Shown: in pieces, positions 1-10,782 of the stretch
How positions within the stretch are numbered: the stretch's first letter is position 1
Layout: every line of letters starts with the position of its first letter
Assembly (NCBI RefSeq): GCF_015624425.1
Contig: NZ_CP049919.1
Coordinates: forward strand, 2,914,001 to 2,978,000
Direction of reading: 5' to 3'
Length of the DNA: 64,000 nucleotides
Source: Roseateles sp. DAIF2
Lineage (GTDB): Bacteria > Pseudomonadota > Gammaproteobacteria > Burkholderiales > Burkholderiaceae_C
The notes under the pieces: model-generated
Database searches by the model: none
Seen by the model: the letters and a program-made list of their open reading frames with translations, nothing else
What the model was told of the DNA's origin: nothing
Made by a program: the position numbers and the translations under genes

Positions 1-1016
1 TGCCGCCGGTGCCCGCGGGCATCAAGCCGGTCGTGCGCTTCAAGAACCCGGTCGACGGCGACGTCAGCTGGGAGGATCTGGTCAAGGGCACCATCACGAT
101 CAGCAATCGCGAGATCGACGACCTGATCATCCAGCGCCCGCCCGCGGCCGACGCGCCCGAGGGCACCCTGGGCGTGCCGACCTACAACTTTGCGGTGGTG
201 GTCGACGACTGGGACATGGCGATCACCCAGGTCTTCCGCGGCGACGAGCACATCAACAACACGCCCTGGCAGATCAATATCTTCAAGGCCCTGGGCGCGC
301 CGCTGCCGGCCTTCGGCCATCTGCCCATCATCCTGGGCGACGACGGCCTGAAGCTCTCCAAGCGCCGTGGCGCGGTCAGCGTCACCGCCTATGAAGAAGA
401 CGGCTATCTGCCCGAGGCGATGCTGAACTATCTGTCGCGCCTGGGCTGGAGCCATGGCGACGACGAGCTGTTCTCGCGCGAGCAACTGGTCAGCTGGTTC
501 GACGGCACGCACCTGTCCAAGAGCCCGGCCCAATGGGACCCGGCCAAGCTGGAATGGGTCAATAGCCAGTACATCAAGCAGGCCGACGATGCGCGCCTGG
601 CCGCGCTGGTCGAGGCGCAGCTGGCCAAGCGCGGCATCGCGGCACCGGCCGCGCGCCTGGTGGCCCCCTGCGCGCTGTTCAAGGATCGCTGCGCGACCAC
701 GGTGGTGCTGGCCGACTGGCTGAGCATGTATTTCGCGCCGGTGATGCCCGCGGCCGAAGACCTGACCACGCATGTCACCGACGCGGTGAAGCCCGCGCTG
801 GCGGCGCTGGCCGACAAGTTCGCCGACCTCGAATGGAACAAGGCCGCGATCCAGGCCGCGATCAAGGAAACCATCGGCGCCTTCGGCCTGAAGATGCCGC
901 AACTGGCGATCCCGGTGCGCGTGCTGGTGTGCGGTCGCGCGCAGACACCGTCGGTCGATGCGGTGCTGGAACTGTTCGACAAAGAAATTGTCATCAAACG
1001 CTTGCGCAGCGTCTGA
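1..1016 (+). CDS. gltX: glutamyl-tRNA synthetase, 3' part
   Basis: Cytoplasmic class I aminoacyl-tRNA synthetase that charges tRNA-Glu. The gene is cut by the left edge of the window; the open frame runs in from base 3, so no start is visible. The signature KLSKR of the ATP-binding loop is encoded at 351-365, preceded by the conserved [12 protein letters not shown] segment. The rest is the helical anticodon-binding part ending at the TGA at 1014-1016. The gene lies directly upstream of two tRNA-Glu genes, its own substrate. A tRNA promoter overlaps its last codons. Confidence 0.96.
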   Translation, partial: PPVPAGIKPVVRFKNPVDGDVSWEDLVKGTITISNREIDDLIIQRPPAADAPEGTLGVPTYNFAVVVDDWDMAITQVFRGDEHINNTPWQINIFKALGAPLPAFGHLPIILGDDGLKLSKRRGAVSVTAYEEDGYLPEAMLNYLSRLGWSHGDDELFSREQLVSWFDGTHLSKSPAQWDPAKLEWVNSQYIKQADDARLAALVEAQLAKRGIAAPAARLVAPCALFKDRCATTVVLADWLSMYFAPVMPAAEDLTTHVTDAVKPALAALADKFADLEWNKAAIQAAIKETIGAFGLKMPQLAIPVRVLVCGRAQTPSVDAVLELFDKEIVIKRLRSV

Positions 1017-1031
1017 AAATCGTTCTATAAT
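1002..1031 (+). promoter_or_regulatory. sigma-70 promoter of first tRNA cluster
   Basis: A TTGCGC -35 box (1002-1007) and a perfect TATAAT -10 box (1026-1031) are separated by 18 bp. The -35 box lies inside the last codons of gltX. The first tRNA starts about 98 bp downstream, leaving a leader to be processed off. Confidence 0.6.
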
Positions 1032-1128
1032 CTTTTTCTCGCTTGAACAGCGCGACACACAAAGAATCGCAGCAGCCAGGAGAACCAAGCCGCAAGGCAA
1101 GGATTCAAAAAGCCGCTGTAGATCCTGA

Positions 1129-1204
<76 letters not shown>

Positions 1205-1240
1205 GATTTTCTGGTGGCGCGCAGTTCAAGAAGGCATATT

Positions 1241-1316
1241 GCCTCGTTCGTCTAGAGGCCTAGGACACCACCCTTTCACGGTGGCTACAGGGGTTCGAAT
1301 CCCCTACGAGGTACCA
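1241..1316 (+). tRNA. tRNA-Glu (anticodon TTC), copy 1
   Basis: A 76-nt cloverleaf with GCCTCGT/ACGAGGT acceptor stem, anticodon loop CTTTCAC giving TTC, T-loop GTTCGAATC and encoded CCA. It lies 36 bp after tRNA-Ala, the same spacing as in the second copy, and reads the Glu codons charged by the adjacent GltX. Confidence 0.97.
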
Positions 1317-1427
1317 ATTCTTTTTGGATTGGAAAATACGTCGAAAGACGAACAAGTTTGATAAACTTGGTGATTGAAGCAGATTATTGATATATAATCT
1401 GAAAAGATTACGAATTTATTCCACTGC
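1317..1427 (+). other. AT-rich spacer within the tRNA array
   Basis: This 111-bp spacer between tRNA-Glu and tRNA-Asp is strikingly AT-rich for this genome. It holds a 7-bp perfect stem (1381-1387 with 1394-1400) and a TATAAT-like hexamer at 1393-1398. The matching spacer in copy 2 is only 38 bp. It may carry an internal promoter or processing site; no -35 box of good spacing was found. Confidence 0.4.
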
Positions 1428-1504
1428 GGAGTGGTAGTTCAGTTGGTTAGAATACCGGCCTGTCACGCCGGGGGTCGCGGGTTCGAGCCCCGTCCACTCC
1501 GCCA
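1428..1504 (+). tRNA. tRNA-Asp (anticodon GTC), copy 1
   Basis: A 77-nt cloverleaf with GGAGTGG/CCACTCC acceptor stem, anticodon loop CTGTCAC giving GTC, T-loop GTTCGAGCC and encoded CCA. It is the third gene of the first Ala-Glu-Asp unit and identical to the copy at 1821. Confidence 0.97.
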
Positions 1505-1518
1505 AGGTTTGCAGATGC

Positions 1519-1542
1519 AAACGGCCATTAAGTTGGCCGTTT
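1519..1542 (+). terminator. hairpin after first tRNA unit
   Basis: An 8-bp perfect stem (1519-1526 with 1535-1542) with an 8-nt loop follows tRNA-Asp copy 1. The downstream T-run is weak (GTATTT), so this may be a partial terminator or a processing hairpin. Its 3' arm overlaps the -35 box of the next promoter. Confidence 0.4.
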
Positions 1543-1563
1543 GTATTTAAAATGAGATATAAT
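1533..1563 (+). promoter_or_regulatory. candidate promoter of second tRNA unit
   Basis: A perfect TATAAT at 1558-1563 stands 32 bp before tRNA-Ala copy 2, with a TTGGCC -35 candidate at 1533-1538 (19-bp spacer, one or two longer than ideal). It suggests that the second tRNA unit is transcribed independently. Confidence 0.5.
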
Positions 1564-1594
1564 AGATACGCTTGAACGGCGCGTTACCCGATAA

Positions 1595-1670
<76 letters not shown>

Positions 1671-1706
1671 AAATTCTGGTGGCGCGCGGTTCAGGTAGAT
1701 TTTATT

Positions 1707-1782
1707 GCCTCGTTCGTCTAGAGGCCTAGGACACCACCCTTTCACGGTGGCTACAGGGGTTCGAATCCCCTACGAGGTACCA
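1707..1782 (+). tRNA. tRNA-Glu (anticodon TTC), copy 2
   Basis: Identical to the gene at 1241 (76 nt, anticodon TTC, encoded CCA). Second member of the duplicated array. Confidence 0.97.
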
Positions 1783-1820
1783 GTTTGATGAATACGCTAG
1801 ACGGTATTCATCGCCACTGC

Positions 1821-1897
1821 GGAGTGGTAGTTCAGTTGGTTAGAATACCGGCCTGTCACGCCGGGGGTCGCGGGTTCGAGCCCCGTCCACTCCGCCA
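1821..1897 (+). tRNA. tRNA-Asp (anticodon GTC), copy 2
   Basis: Identical to the gene at 1428 (77 nt, anticodon GTC, encoded CCA). Last gene of the array; a strong terminator follows 8 bp later. Confidence 0.97.
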
Positions 1898-1905
1898 AAA
1901 TATTG

Positions 1906-1938
1906 AAGCCCCGAGTATGTAGATACTCGGGGCTTTTT
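1906..1938 (+). terminator. Rho-independent terminator of tRNA array
   Basis: A 13-bp perfect stem (1906-1918 with 1923-1935) with a 4-nt loop GTAG runs into a TTTTT tract. It is the textbook end of the tRNA transcript. It may also stop leftward transcription from cdd1, though the T-run on that side is poor. Confidence 0.9.
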
Positions 1939-2033
1939 CTTTGCTGGTTTGGATTCAATAGCCGAAGGCATGTGGAGATTCCTCGCGCCTTGCGATGCCC
2001 GGGTCCGGGTGTAAATATCGGCCGTGGCGTCGT

Positions 2034-2333
2034 TCAAACCTGCCCGTAAACCAGCTTGCGCTCCGCCGTGTAATGCCACCAGGGTTTGGCTGGCGCGCCG
2101 CGCATGAAATCGACCGCGGCCATCAGGGTGTCGAGCACACAGGGATCCTGGCGCTGCTCGGTGATCACGCACAGCTGCTGGTAGAGCACGAAGGCATCGC
2201 GGCCACGCAGCTGCTGCGGCGTTTGGATGCCTAGCAGGCGCAGGTCGGCCGCCATGGCCGGGCCGATGTTGGGAATCTGCTCGAGGCTCGCGCAGTCCTC
2301 ACAATGCCGGGCCTTCGCGGCGGCTGCGGCCAT
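2034..2333 (-). CDS. helix-hairpin-helix protein, Cdd1 family
   Basis: A small 99-residue protein that I place in the Cdd1 ('pathogenicity locus', mitomycin-resistance-like) family. It has a helix-hairpin-helix motif at about residues 17-42 (IPNIGPAMAADLRLLGI), the type used for non-specific DNA binding, and the family's conserved PWWHYTAERK at 84-93. The N-terminus is Ala-rich with two Cys (11 and 14). It begins 3 bp after the lexA stop on the same strand, so it is probably co-transcribed with lexA and SOS-inducible; a role in DNA-damage tolerance is inferred from that position. The biochemical function is not known to me. Confidence 0.8.
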   Translation of the reverse strand: MAAAAAKARHCEDCASLEQIPNIGPAMAADLRLLGIQTPQQLRGRDAFVLYQQLCVITEQRQDPCVLDTLMAAVDFMRGAPAKPWWHYTAERKLVYGQV

Positions 2334-2336
2334 CGC

Positions 2337-3041
2337 TCAGAAGCTCAGCGAGTTGCGGATCAGGCCGACCGCATGGCCCTCGATCGCGAAATCGTCCTGC
2401 GGCGTTACCTGGATGGGTTCGAAGTCGGCGTTCTCGGGCAGCAGGCTGATGCCGTCGCGACGTTTCTGGTAGCGCTTGACCGTGACCTCATCGCCGATGC
2501 GGGCCACGACGATCTGGCCGTTCTTGGCCTCGCTGGCCTTCTGCACCGCGAGCAGGTCGCCATCGATGATGCCGATGTCCTTCATGCTCATGCCCTTGAC
2601 CTTCAGCAGGAAGTCCGGCCGGCGGGCGAACATGCCGGCCTCGACCGTGTAGCTCTGCTCGATATGTTCCTGCGCCAGGATCGGCGCGCCGGCGGCGACG
2701 CGGCCGATCAGCGGCAAGGTCAGCTGCGCCAGGCTGGCCAGGGGCAGGGCGAACTGCATCTGCTCCTCGCGCAGGCGGCGCTCCTGGCGTTCCTGGTTCA
2801 GCGCGCGCAATGTGTCAGACTTCAGCCGGATGCCGCGCGAGGTGCCGCCGACCAGTTCGATCACGCCCTTGCGGGCCAGGGCCTGCAGATGTTCCTCGGC
2901 CGCGTTGGCGGAGCGGAAACCCAGTTCGGCCGCGATCTCGGCCCGGGTGGGCGGGGCGCCGGTGGTTTCGATGGCTTCGCGCACGAGATCGAAGATCTGC
3001 TGCTGTCGGGCGGTGAGTTTGGGGCTGCTGTTATCGTCCAC
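2337..3041 (-). CDS. lexA: LexA repressor
   Basis: SOS-response repressor that cleaves itself when stimulated by RecA filaments on single-stranded DNA. The 234 residues comprise an N-terminal winged helix-turn-helix (about 1-70) and a C-terminal S24-type peptidase. The cleavage bond is Ala117-Gly118 in GRVAAGAP. The catalytic dyad is Ser152 (GMSMKD) and Lys189 (VTVKRY), with the same 37-residue spacing as in E. coli. The protein is about 30 residues longer than the E. coli one because of a charged linker at residues 80-100. A LexA box lies 53 bp upstream of its start, so it autoregulates. cdd1 follows in the same transcript. Confidence 0.97.
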   Translation of the reverse strand: MDDNSSPKLTARQQQIFDLVREAIETTGAPPTRAEIAAELGFRSANAAEEHLQALARKGVIELVGGTSRGIRLKSDTLRALNQERQERRLREEQMQFALPLASLAQLTLPLIGRVAAGAPILAQEHIEQSYTVEAGMFARRPDFLLKVKGMSMKDIGIIDGDLLAVQKASEAKNGQIVVARIGDEVTVKRYQKRRDGISLLPENADFEPIQVTPQDDFAIEGHAVGLIRNSLSF

Positions 3042-3093
3042 GAGGCACCTCGCTGGCGGTGTTGGTAAGGGCGGTTCTTTGCTTTCTTATCGT

Positions 3094-3109
3094 CTGAGTA
3101 TATATCCAG
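3094..3109. promoter_or_regulatory. LexA (SOS) box
   Basis: CTG-N10-CAG with an AT-alternating core (AGTATATATC), matching the Gram-negative LexA operator. It sits between divergent lexA (start 3041) and the asparaginase gene (start 3135), only 25 bp from the latter, so both could be influenced. Confidence 0.85.
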
Positions 3110-3134
3110 TAACTGTTCATTTATCCAGGAATCA

Positions 3135-4079
3135 ATGAGCTCCTCGAACAACAGCAATCTCGTGGTGATTCTGGGCACCGGCGGCACCATTGCCGGCCGG
3201 GCGGCGCAGGCCTCGGACAATGTCGGCTACAAGGCCGCCGAACTCGGCGTGCAGCAGCTGCTCGACGCGATCCCGGCCCTGGCCGGCCGGCCGCTGGAGG
3301 CCGAGCAGCTGGCCCAGCTCGACAGCAAGGACATGGATTTCGCCACCTGGCAGAAGCTGGCGCGGCGCGTGGCCGAGCATCTGGCGCGGCCGGAGGTCGC
3401 GGGCCTGGTGATCACCCACGGTACCGACACCCTGGAAGAGACCGCGTTCTTCCTGCAGCGGGTGCTGGCGCCGGCCAAGCCGGTGGTGCTGACCGCGGCG
3501 ATGCGCCCGGCCACCGCGCTGCAGACCGACGGACCGCAGAACCTGCTGGATGCGGTGGCGGTCGCGGTGCATCCCGGCGCGCGCGGCGTGCTGACGGTGT
3601 TCGCTGGCGCGATCCATAGCGCAGAGCAGGTGCGCAAGGTGCACAGCTACAAGGTCGAGGCCTTCGCCTCCAGCGACGGCGCGCTGCTGGGGCTGGTGGA
3701 GGAGGGCGTGCTGCGCCTGCTGGGCGCCTGGCCTGCGGCGGGCGATGGACTGGGATTGGCGCGTATCGAGGCGCGCGCCGCCACGGCATGGCCGCGGGTG
3801 CAGATCCTCTTGAACCATGTGGGCGCCGATGGCGCCCTGGTGCGCGCGCTGCTGGCGCAGGGCGTGGACGGGCTGGTGGTGGCCGGCACCGGCAACGGCA
3901 CCCTGAGCCACGCGCTGGAGGCGGCGCTGCGCGAAGCGCGCTCGGCCGGCGTGAAGGTGCTGCGCAGCACCCGCTGCGATGCCGGACCGGTGATGGAAAG
4001 CGCCGGCGCTCTCCCGAGCGCCGGCGCCTTGAGTCCGGTGAAGGCCCGCGTCCAGCTGCTGCTGGACTTGTTGGCTTAG
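3135..4079 (+). CDS. L-asparaginase
   Basis: Hydrolyses L-asparagine to aspartate and ammonia. The 314-residue protein has both active-site signatures of the bacterial asparaginase/glutaminase family: TGGTIAG with nucleophile Thr15, and HGTDTLEET (95-103) with the second catalytic Thr97-Asp98. There is no signal peptide, so it is probably cytoplasmic. The start ATG lies 25 bp from the LexA box, and its end overlaps the ohr stop by 4 bp (convergent). Substrate preference (Asn versus Gln) cannot be read from the sequence. Confidence 0.93.
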   Translation: MSSSNNSNLVVILGTGGTIAGRAAQASDNVGYKAAELGVQQLLDAIPALAGRPLEAEQLAQLDSKDMDFATWQKLARRVAEHLARPEVAGLVITHGTDTLEETAFFLQRVLAPAKPVVLTAAMRPATALQTDGPQNLLDAVAVAVHPGARGVLTVFAGAIHSAEQVRKVHSYKVEAFASSDGALLGLVEEGVLRLLGAWPAAGDGLGLARIEARAATAWPRVQILLNHVGADGALVRALLAQGVDGLVVAGTGNGTLSHALEAALREARSAGVKVLRSTRCDAGPVMESAGALPSAGALSPVKARVQLLLDLLA

Positions 4080-4501
4080 ACCAGGTTCAGCGTCACGTCG
4101 ATATTGCCGCGGGTCGCGTTCGAGTAGGGGCAGACCTGGTGGGCGGCGTTCACCAGCTCCTGCGCGACGGCGCGGTCCACGCCCGGCACCGAGATGTTCA
4201 GCGTGGCCTGGATGCCGAAGCCGGCCGGGATCGGGCCAATGCCCACCTCGGCGGTGATGGACACCTCGGACGGCAGTGCGATCTTCTTGGCGCCGGCGAC
4301 ATGCTTGAGCGCGCCGATAAAGCAGGCCGAATAGCCGGCCGCGAACAGCTGCTCGGGATTGGTGCCCGGGCCGCCGGGGCCGCCCAGTTCCTTGGGCGTG
4401 GACAGGGTAACGTTCAGCGCGCCGTCCGAGCTGGACGAGCTGCCTTGGCGGCCGCCGGTGGAGGTGGCGGTGGCGGTGTAGAGGACTTTGTCGAGTGCCA
4501 T
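4076..4501 (-). CDS. ohr: organic hydroperoxide resistance protein Ohr
   Basis: Thiol peroxidase of the Ohr/OsmC family that reduces fatty-acid and other organic hydroperoxides, usually with lipoyl-protein reductants. The 141-residue protein has the two catalytic cysteines, Cys60 ([10 protein letters not shown]) and Cys124 ([13 protein letters not shown]). The ATG at 4501 is chosen because it gives the standard family length; upstream frame is extension only. It lies 16 bp downstream of ohrR on the same strand, so the two form an operon controlled by the OhrR operator at 5048-5060. Confidence 0.96.
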   Translation of the reverse strand: MALDKVLYTATATSTGGRQGSSSSSDGALNVTLSTPKELGGPGGPGTNPEQLFAAGYSACFIGALKHVAGAKKIALPSEVSITAEVGIGPIPAGFGIQATLNISVPGVDRAVAQELVNAAHQVCPYSNATRGNIDVTLNLV

Positions 4502-4517
4502 GATGGGTTTCTTCCTT

Positions 4518-5030
4518 CTATCGGTCGGTGGTGGTGGGTGAGGGGGATGAAGGCTCGGCGCCGGCCAGCCGCTGGCGCAGCTCATGCAGGCGTCGGGTCA
4601 GGGAACTCAGTTCTTCCAGCGGGCAGGCGGCCGCGCAGGCCAGCCGGGGCGGGATGTCCTGCGCCTGCTGCCGCAGGTCGCGGCCGGCCGCGGTCAGCAG
4701 GATGTCGACCCGGCGCTCGTCCTCGGCGGCGCGCCGGCGCTCGATCAGGCCGGCGGCCTCGATGCGCTTGAGCAGCGGCGTCAGGGTGCCGGAGTCCAGC
4801 GACAGGCGTTGGCCCAGGGTGGAAACGCTGATGCCATCCTGCTCCCAAAGCACCAGCATCACCAGATACTGCGGATAGGTCAGGCCCAGCGGCTCCAGCA
4901 TCGGCTTGTAGAGCTTGGTCATCGCCAGCGAACTCGAGTACAGCGCAAAGCACAGCTGCTGGTCCAGGCGCAGCCAGTCGACGTCGGCCGGGAGCGCCGG
5001 TTTGCTTGCGGGGGTCTTGCTGCGTGCCAT
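4518..5030 (-). CDS. ohrR: MarR-family organic peroxide sensor OhrR
   Basis: Repressor that loses DNA binding when its reactive cysteine is oxidised by organic peroxides. The 170-residue protein has a winged helix-turn-helix (about 55-115, with [20 protein letters not shown]) and the conserved peroxidatic Cys27 in [13 protein letters not shown]. The further Cys132 and Cys136 could serve in a two-cysteine mechanism. The ATG at 5030 is preferred over an upstream in-frame TTG at 5051 because that TTG would lie inside the operator palindrome. It is divergent from the gene at 5110 and upstream of ohr. Confidence 0.93.
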   Translation of the reverse strand: MARSKTPASKPALPADVDWLRLDQQLCFALYSSSLAMTKLYKPMLEPLGLTYPQYLVMLVLWEQDGISVSTLGQRLSLDSGTLTPLLKRIEAAGLIERRRAAEDERRVDILLTAAGRDLRQQAQDIPPRLACAAACPLEELSSLTRRLHELRQRLAGAEPSSPSPTTTDR

Positions 5031-5047
5031 GGCTGTTAATGTAGTTG

Positions 5048-5060
5048 GCAATTAAATTGC
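5048..5060. promoter_or_regulatory. OhrR operator
   Basis: A palindrome GCAATT-A-AATTGC centred 24 bp upstream of the ohrR start. It closely resembles the known OhrR site core of B. subtilis and Xanthomonas (CAATT-N-AATTG). It lies between ohrR and the divergent gene at 5110, so it may govern both directions. Confidence 0.8.
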
Positions 5061-5109
5061 GTACAACTTAAATGGTTATTCGCCCAACGAGGAACGGGGA
5101 GCTACCTTG

Positions 5110-5463
5110 ATGACGATCGTCGCGAACCTGCTGGTGGGGCTGGTGGCCCTGATCCATCTCTACATCCTGCTGCTGGAGATGTTCTGGTGGACCACGCCGA
5201 AGGGCCGCAAGGCCTTCGGGCTGACGCCGGAGTTCGCCGAGGCCACGAAGGTGCTGGCGGCGAACCAGGGCCTGTACAACGGCTTCCTGGCCGCGGGCCT
5301 GCTCTGGGGGCTGGCGCGCGGCGATGTACCGACGCAGCTGTTCTTCCTGGGTTGCGTGCTGGTGGCCGGGCTCTATGGCGCGGCGACGGCCAGCCGCAAG
5401 ATCCTCTATGTGCAGGCGCTGCCGGCGATCATCGCGATCGCCGGCGTGTTGGCAGCGTGGTGA
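5110..5463 (+). CDS. DUF1304 inner-membrane protein
   Basis: A small 117-residue membrane protein of the DUF1304 family, with about four hydrophobic helices (residues 2-22, 50-68, 75-92, 98-116) and the conserved LHLY/EMFWW-type segment after the first helix. Function is unknown for the family; members often sit beside peroxide or stress genes. It is transcribed divergently from ohrR across the OhrR operator, which suggests peroxide control (inference). The start could also be a TTG 3 bp upstream. Its stop abuts the convergent ABC-F stop. Confidence 0.8.
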   Translation: MTIVANLLVGLVALIHLYILLLEMFWWTTPKGRKAFGLTPEFAEATKVLAANQGLYNGFLAAGLLWGLARGDVPTQLFFLGCVLVAGLYGAATASRKILYVQALPAIIAIAGVLAAW

Positions 5464-7455
5464 TCAGGCCGAGGCCTGGATCGCATCGACCTCGGCGCTG
5501 AGCTCCAGCCAGCGCAGCTCGGCGGCCTCGAGCTCGTCGTGGATCGCCTTCAGGCGCTTGCCGGACTCGACGATCTGGGCCGCCGCGGCCGTGCCAGCCG
5601 CCAGCTGGGCCTCGATGGCCTGGCGCTCGTCGGCCAGCTTGTTCAGCTTGGCGTCGATGGCCTCCATCTCCTTGCGCAGTGGTTTCGTCTGCTCGGCCAG
5701 GCGCTGGCGGGCCTGGCCGCTGGCCTTGCGGTCCTCGCGCTTGAATACCGCCGGCGCGGCCGGCTCGGGAGCGGGCGCCGCAACGGCGGCGGCGGCGACG
5801 GGCGCGGGTGCCGCAGCCGCCCCTTTCTTCGCGGCCTCCTTGGCCAGCTTGGCCGCCTCCTTGGACTGCTCGAGCAGCCATTTCTGATAGTCGTCCAGGT
5901 CGCCGTCGAAGGGGCCGACGCCGCCCTTGGTGACCAGCCAGAACTCGTCGCACACCTCGCGCAAGAGCGCGCGATCATGGCTGACCAGCATCACCGTGCC
6001 CTCGAACTCGTTCAGCGCCATGGACAGCGCCTCGCGGGTCTGCAGGTCCAGGTGGTTGGTCGGCTCGTCCAGCAGCAGCAGGTTGGGGCGCTGCCAGACC
6101 AGCATCGCCAGCACCAGGCGCGCCTTCTCGCCGCCGGAGAGGCTGCCCACCGCCTGGTTCACCATGTCGCCGACGAAGCGGAACTGGCCCAGGAAGTCGC
6201 GCAGCTCCTGCTCGCGCGCGCCCGGGCTCACCTCCTTGGCCAGCCGGATCATGTGCGACAGCGGCCCTTCCTCGGGCCGCAGCACATCCATCTCCTGCTG
6301 CGCGAAATAGCCGATCGACAGGCCCTTGCCCTCGGTGATCTTGCCACCCATCGCGCGCTGCATGCGCGCCACCGTCTTCACCACCGTCGACTTGCCCTGG
6401 CCGTTGGCGCCCAGGATGCCGATGCGCTGGCCGGCCAACACCGAGCGGTCGATGCCGCGCACGATGATCTTCTCGCCCTCGTCGGTGTCGTAGCCGCAGG
6501 CCACCTCGTCGAACATCAGCATCGGGTTCGGCAGGCTGACCGGTTCGCGGAACTCGAAGCTGAAGTCCGAAGCGGTGAGCACCGGCGCCAGCTTCTCCAT
6601 GCGCTCCAGCGCCTTGACGCGGCTCTGCGCCTGCTTGGCCTTGCTGGCCTTGGCCTTGAAGCGGTCGATGAACTTCTGCAGGTGCGCCATGCGGTCCTGC
6701 TGTTTCTCGAACGCGGCCTGCTGCAGCACCATGCGCTCGGCGCGCATCGCCTCGAACGCGGTGTAGTTGCCGCCGTAGCGCATCAGCTTGGCCTCGTCCA
6801 GATGCAGGGTCACCTTGGTGATCGCATCGAGGAATTCGCGGTCATGGCTGATGATGATCAGGGTGCCGTCGTAGCGCTGCAGCCAGGCTTCCAGCCAGAC
6901 CAGGGCGTCCAGGTCCAAATGGTTGGTCGGCTCGTCCAGCAGCATCAGGTCGGCCGGGCACATCAGCGCGCGCGCCAGTTGCAGGCGCATACGCCAGCCG
7001 CCGGAGAAGCTGTTCACCGGCGCATCGACCTGATCGCCCTTGAAGCCCAGGCCCATCAGCAGGGCCTGCGCGCGCGGCTTGGCGTCGAAGGCGCCGGCGT
7101 CCATCAGCAGGCCATGGGCATCGGCCATCGCATGGCCATCCTCGGCCGCTTCCGCGTCGGCCAGGGCCTGGCGCGCGGCCATCAGGCGCGTGTCGCCCTC
7201 CAGCACGAAGTCGGTGGCCGGCATGTCGGTCTCGGGCATGTTCTGCGCGACCTCGCCGACGGCCCATTGGCGCGGGATCTCGACCTCGCCCTTGTCCGAT
7301 TGCAGGCGGTCGGTCAGCAGTGCGAACAGGCTGGACTTGCCGGCGCCGTTGCGGCCCACCAGGCCGATCTTCTCGCCGGGCTGCAGGGTGACGCTGGCAT
7401 CGTCCAGGACGATCTTGGTGCCGCGGCGCAGCGTGATGTTCTTCAGTTGGATCAT
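5464..7455 (-). CDS. ABC-F family ATPase (YheS-like)
   Basis: A cytoplasmic 663-residue twin-ABC protein without membrane domains, the ABC-F class that acts on the ribosome. The first cassette has Walker A GRNGAGKS (34-41) and the second GANGQGKS. Signatures are FSGGWRMRLQLARAL and LSGGEKARLVLAML, each followed by LLLDEPTNHLDL. A basic interdomain linker follows cassette 1, and the C-terminus carries an Ala/Pro stretch and a coiled coil (about 560-660). Length and domain order fit YheS better than EttA or Uup. The ATG at 7455 is used because the frame continues upstream only as antisense-like extension. It is the last gene of the queF-to-ABC-F run. Confidence 0.9.
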   Translation of the reverse strand: MIQLKNITLRRGTKIVLDDASVTLQPGEKIGLVGRNGAGKSSLFALLTDRLQSDKGEVEIPRQWAVGEVAQNMPETDMPATDFVLEGDTRLMAARQALADAEAAEDGHAMADAHGLLMDAGAFDAKPRAQALLMGLGFKGDQVDAPVNSFSGGWRMRLQLARALMCPADLMLLDEPTNHLDLDALVWLEAWLQRYDGTLIIISHDREFLDAITKVTLHLDEAKLMRYGGNYTAFEAMRAERMVLQQAAFEKQQDRMAHLQKFIDRFKAKASKAKQAQSRVKALERMEKLAPVLTASDFSFEFREPVSLPNPMLMFDEVACGYDTDEGEKIIVRGIDRSVLAGQRIGILGANGQGKSTVVKTVARMQRAMGGKITEGKGLSIGYFAQQEMDVLRPEEGPLSHMIRLAKEVSPGAREQELRDFLGQFRFVGDMVNQAVGSLSGGEKARLVLAMLVWQRPNLLLLDEPTNHLDLQTREALSMALNEFEGTVMLVSHDRALLREVCDEFWLVTKGGVGPFDGDLDDYQKWLLEQSKEAAKLAKEAAKKGAAAAPAPVAAAAVAAPAPEPAAPAVFKREDRKASGQARQRLAEQTKPLRKEMEAIDAKLNKLADERQAIEAQLAAGTAAAAQIVESGKRLKAIHDELEAAELRWLELSAEVDAIQASA

Positions 7456-7484
7456 GGGGAAAACTGCTTCTTCTGTTCTTGTAC

Positions 7485-9538
<2,054 letters not shown>

Positions 9539-10711
9539 TTATTCCGGGCGCACGTCGAGCGTGATCTCGGTGAAGCTGGCCTGGTCGCTGGCCGGCTCTT
9601 CGGCCTTGCCATTGGCCTTGGCGGCCTGCGGGTCGCTGTCGTTCTGCAGGCGCCACAGCAGATTGGTCGGCGAGTCGGCGAACAGCAGGCCTTCCTCGCG
9701 AGTGATCACGCCGTCCTTGATCAGGCGGGCGAAATGCTCCTCGAAGCTCTGCGAGCCCTCGGCGATCGATTTCTCCATCGCCTCCTTGACGCCACCGAAG
9801 TCGCCCTGCTCGATCAGCTCGGACACCAGCTTGGTGTTCAGCAGGATCTCGGTGACCGGCACGCGGCCGCCGGCGCTCGCGCGCACCAGACGCTGCGAGA
9901 CCACCGCCTTCAGGCCCGCGCCCAGGTCGTTGAGCAACGCGGGGCGCGACTCGGGCGTGTAGAAGGACAGGATGCGGTTCAGCGCGTGGTAGCTGTTGTT
10001 GCCATGCAGGGTCGCGACGACCAGATGGCCGGACAGCGCATAGGAGATCGCCGCGGTCATGGTCTCGCGGTCGCGGATCTCGCCGATCAGGATGCAGTCC
10101 GGCGACTGGCGCAGCGCGTTCTTCAGCGCGATCTGCAGGGAGGCGGTGTCGCGCCCGACCTCGCGCTGGTTCACCACCGAGCGCTTGTTGGTGAACAGGT
10201 ACTCCAGCGGATCCTCGATCGTCAGGATATGGCCGGCCATGGTCTGGTTGCGCTGCTCCAGCATCGCGGCGAGCGTGGTGCTCTTGCCGGTGCCGGTGGC
10301 GCCCACCATCAGGATCAGACCGCGCTTCTCCTGGATCAGCTTGCCGAGGATCGGCGGCAGATTCAGGCTCTCCAGCGTCGGGATGTTGTGCGGGATGTGG
10401 CGGAACACCGCCGCGATCGAGCCGCGCTGGCGGAAGGCCGACAGCCGGAAGCTGCCGACCTTGGGGATCGCCACCGCCATGTTCAGCTCGCCGGTGGCGT
10501 CGACCTCGGCCAGTTGGCCGGGGTCGATCACCTCGGCGATCAGCTGGCGCGGCTGGCTCGGCGACAGCAGCTGGTCGGAGAGCTGCAGCATCTGCCCGTT
10601 GATGCGGATCAGCACCGGCATATTGGCCGACAGGTAACAGTCCGAGGCACCCTTGTCGGCCATCAGGCGCAGGATGCGCTCCATGTTTCCGTTGTTGCTG
10701 CTGCTACTCAT
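9539..10711 (-). CDS. pilU: PilT/PilU-type retraction ATPase
   Basis: Hexameric cytoplasmic ATPase helping to retract type IV pili. The 390 residues include the N-terminal PAS-like domain (1-110), Walker A GATGTGKST (137-145), the Asp box IEDPLE, Walker B ILIGEIRD and the His box ATLHGNNSYHALNRI. Length beyond 370, an extended C-tail and the sequence near Walker A favour PilU over PilT. It lies between dapD and dapE rather than beside pilT, an arrangement I recall from related Burkholderiales (memory, unchecked). The Ser/Asn-rich N-terminus starts at an ATG with no competing start. Confidence 0.88.
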   Translation of the reverse strand: MSSSSNNGNMERILRLMADKGASDCYLSANMPVLIRINGQMLQLSDQLLSPSQPRQLIAEVIDPGQLAEVDATGELNMAVAIPKVGSFRLSAFRQRGSIAAVFRHIPHNIPTLESLNLPPILGKLIQEKRGLILMVGATGTGKSTTLAAMLEQRNQTMAGHILTIEDPLEYLFTNKRSVVNQREVGRDTASLQIALKNALRQSPDCILIGEIRDRETMTAAISYALSGHLVVATLHGNNSYHALNRILSFYTPESRPALLNDLGAGLKAVVSQRLVRASAGGRVPVTEILLNTKLVSELIEQGDFGGVKEAMEKSIAEGSQSFEEHFARLIKDGVITREEGLLFADSPTNLLWRLQNDSDPQAAKANGKAEEPASDQASFTEITLDVRPE

Positions 10712-10782
10712 GCTTGGCTTGCCTTCCGGTCGGTGGCGCGAGGGGAGCGGTCATGGGCCGGGCCGCGGGGCCCGGCCGATGA

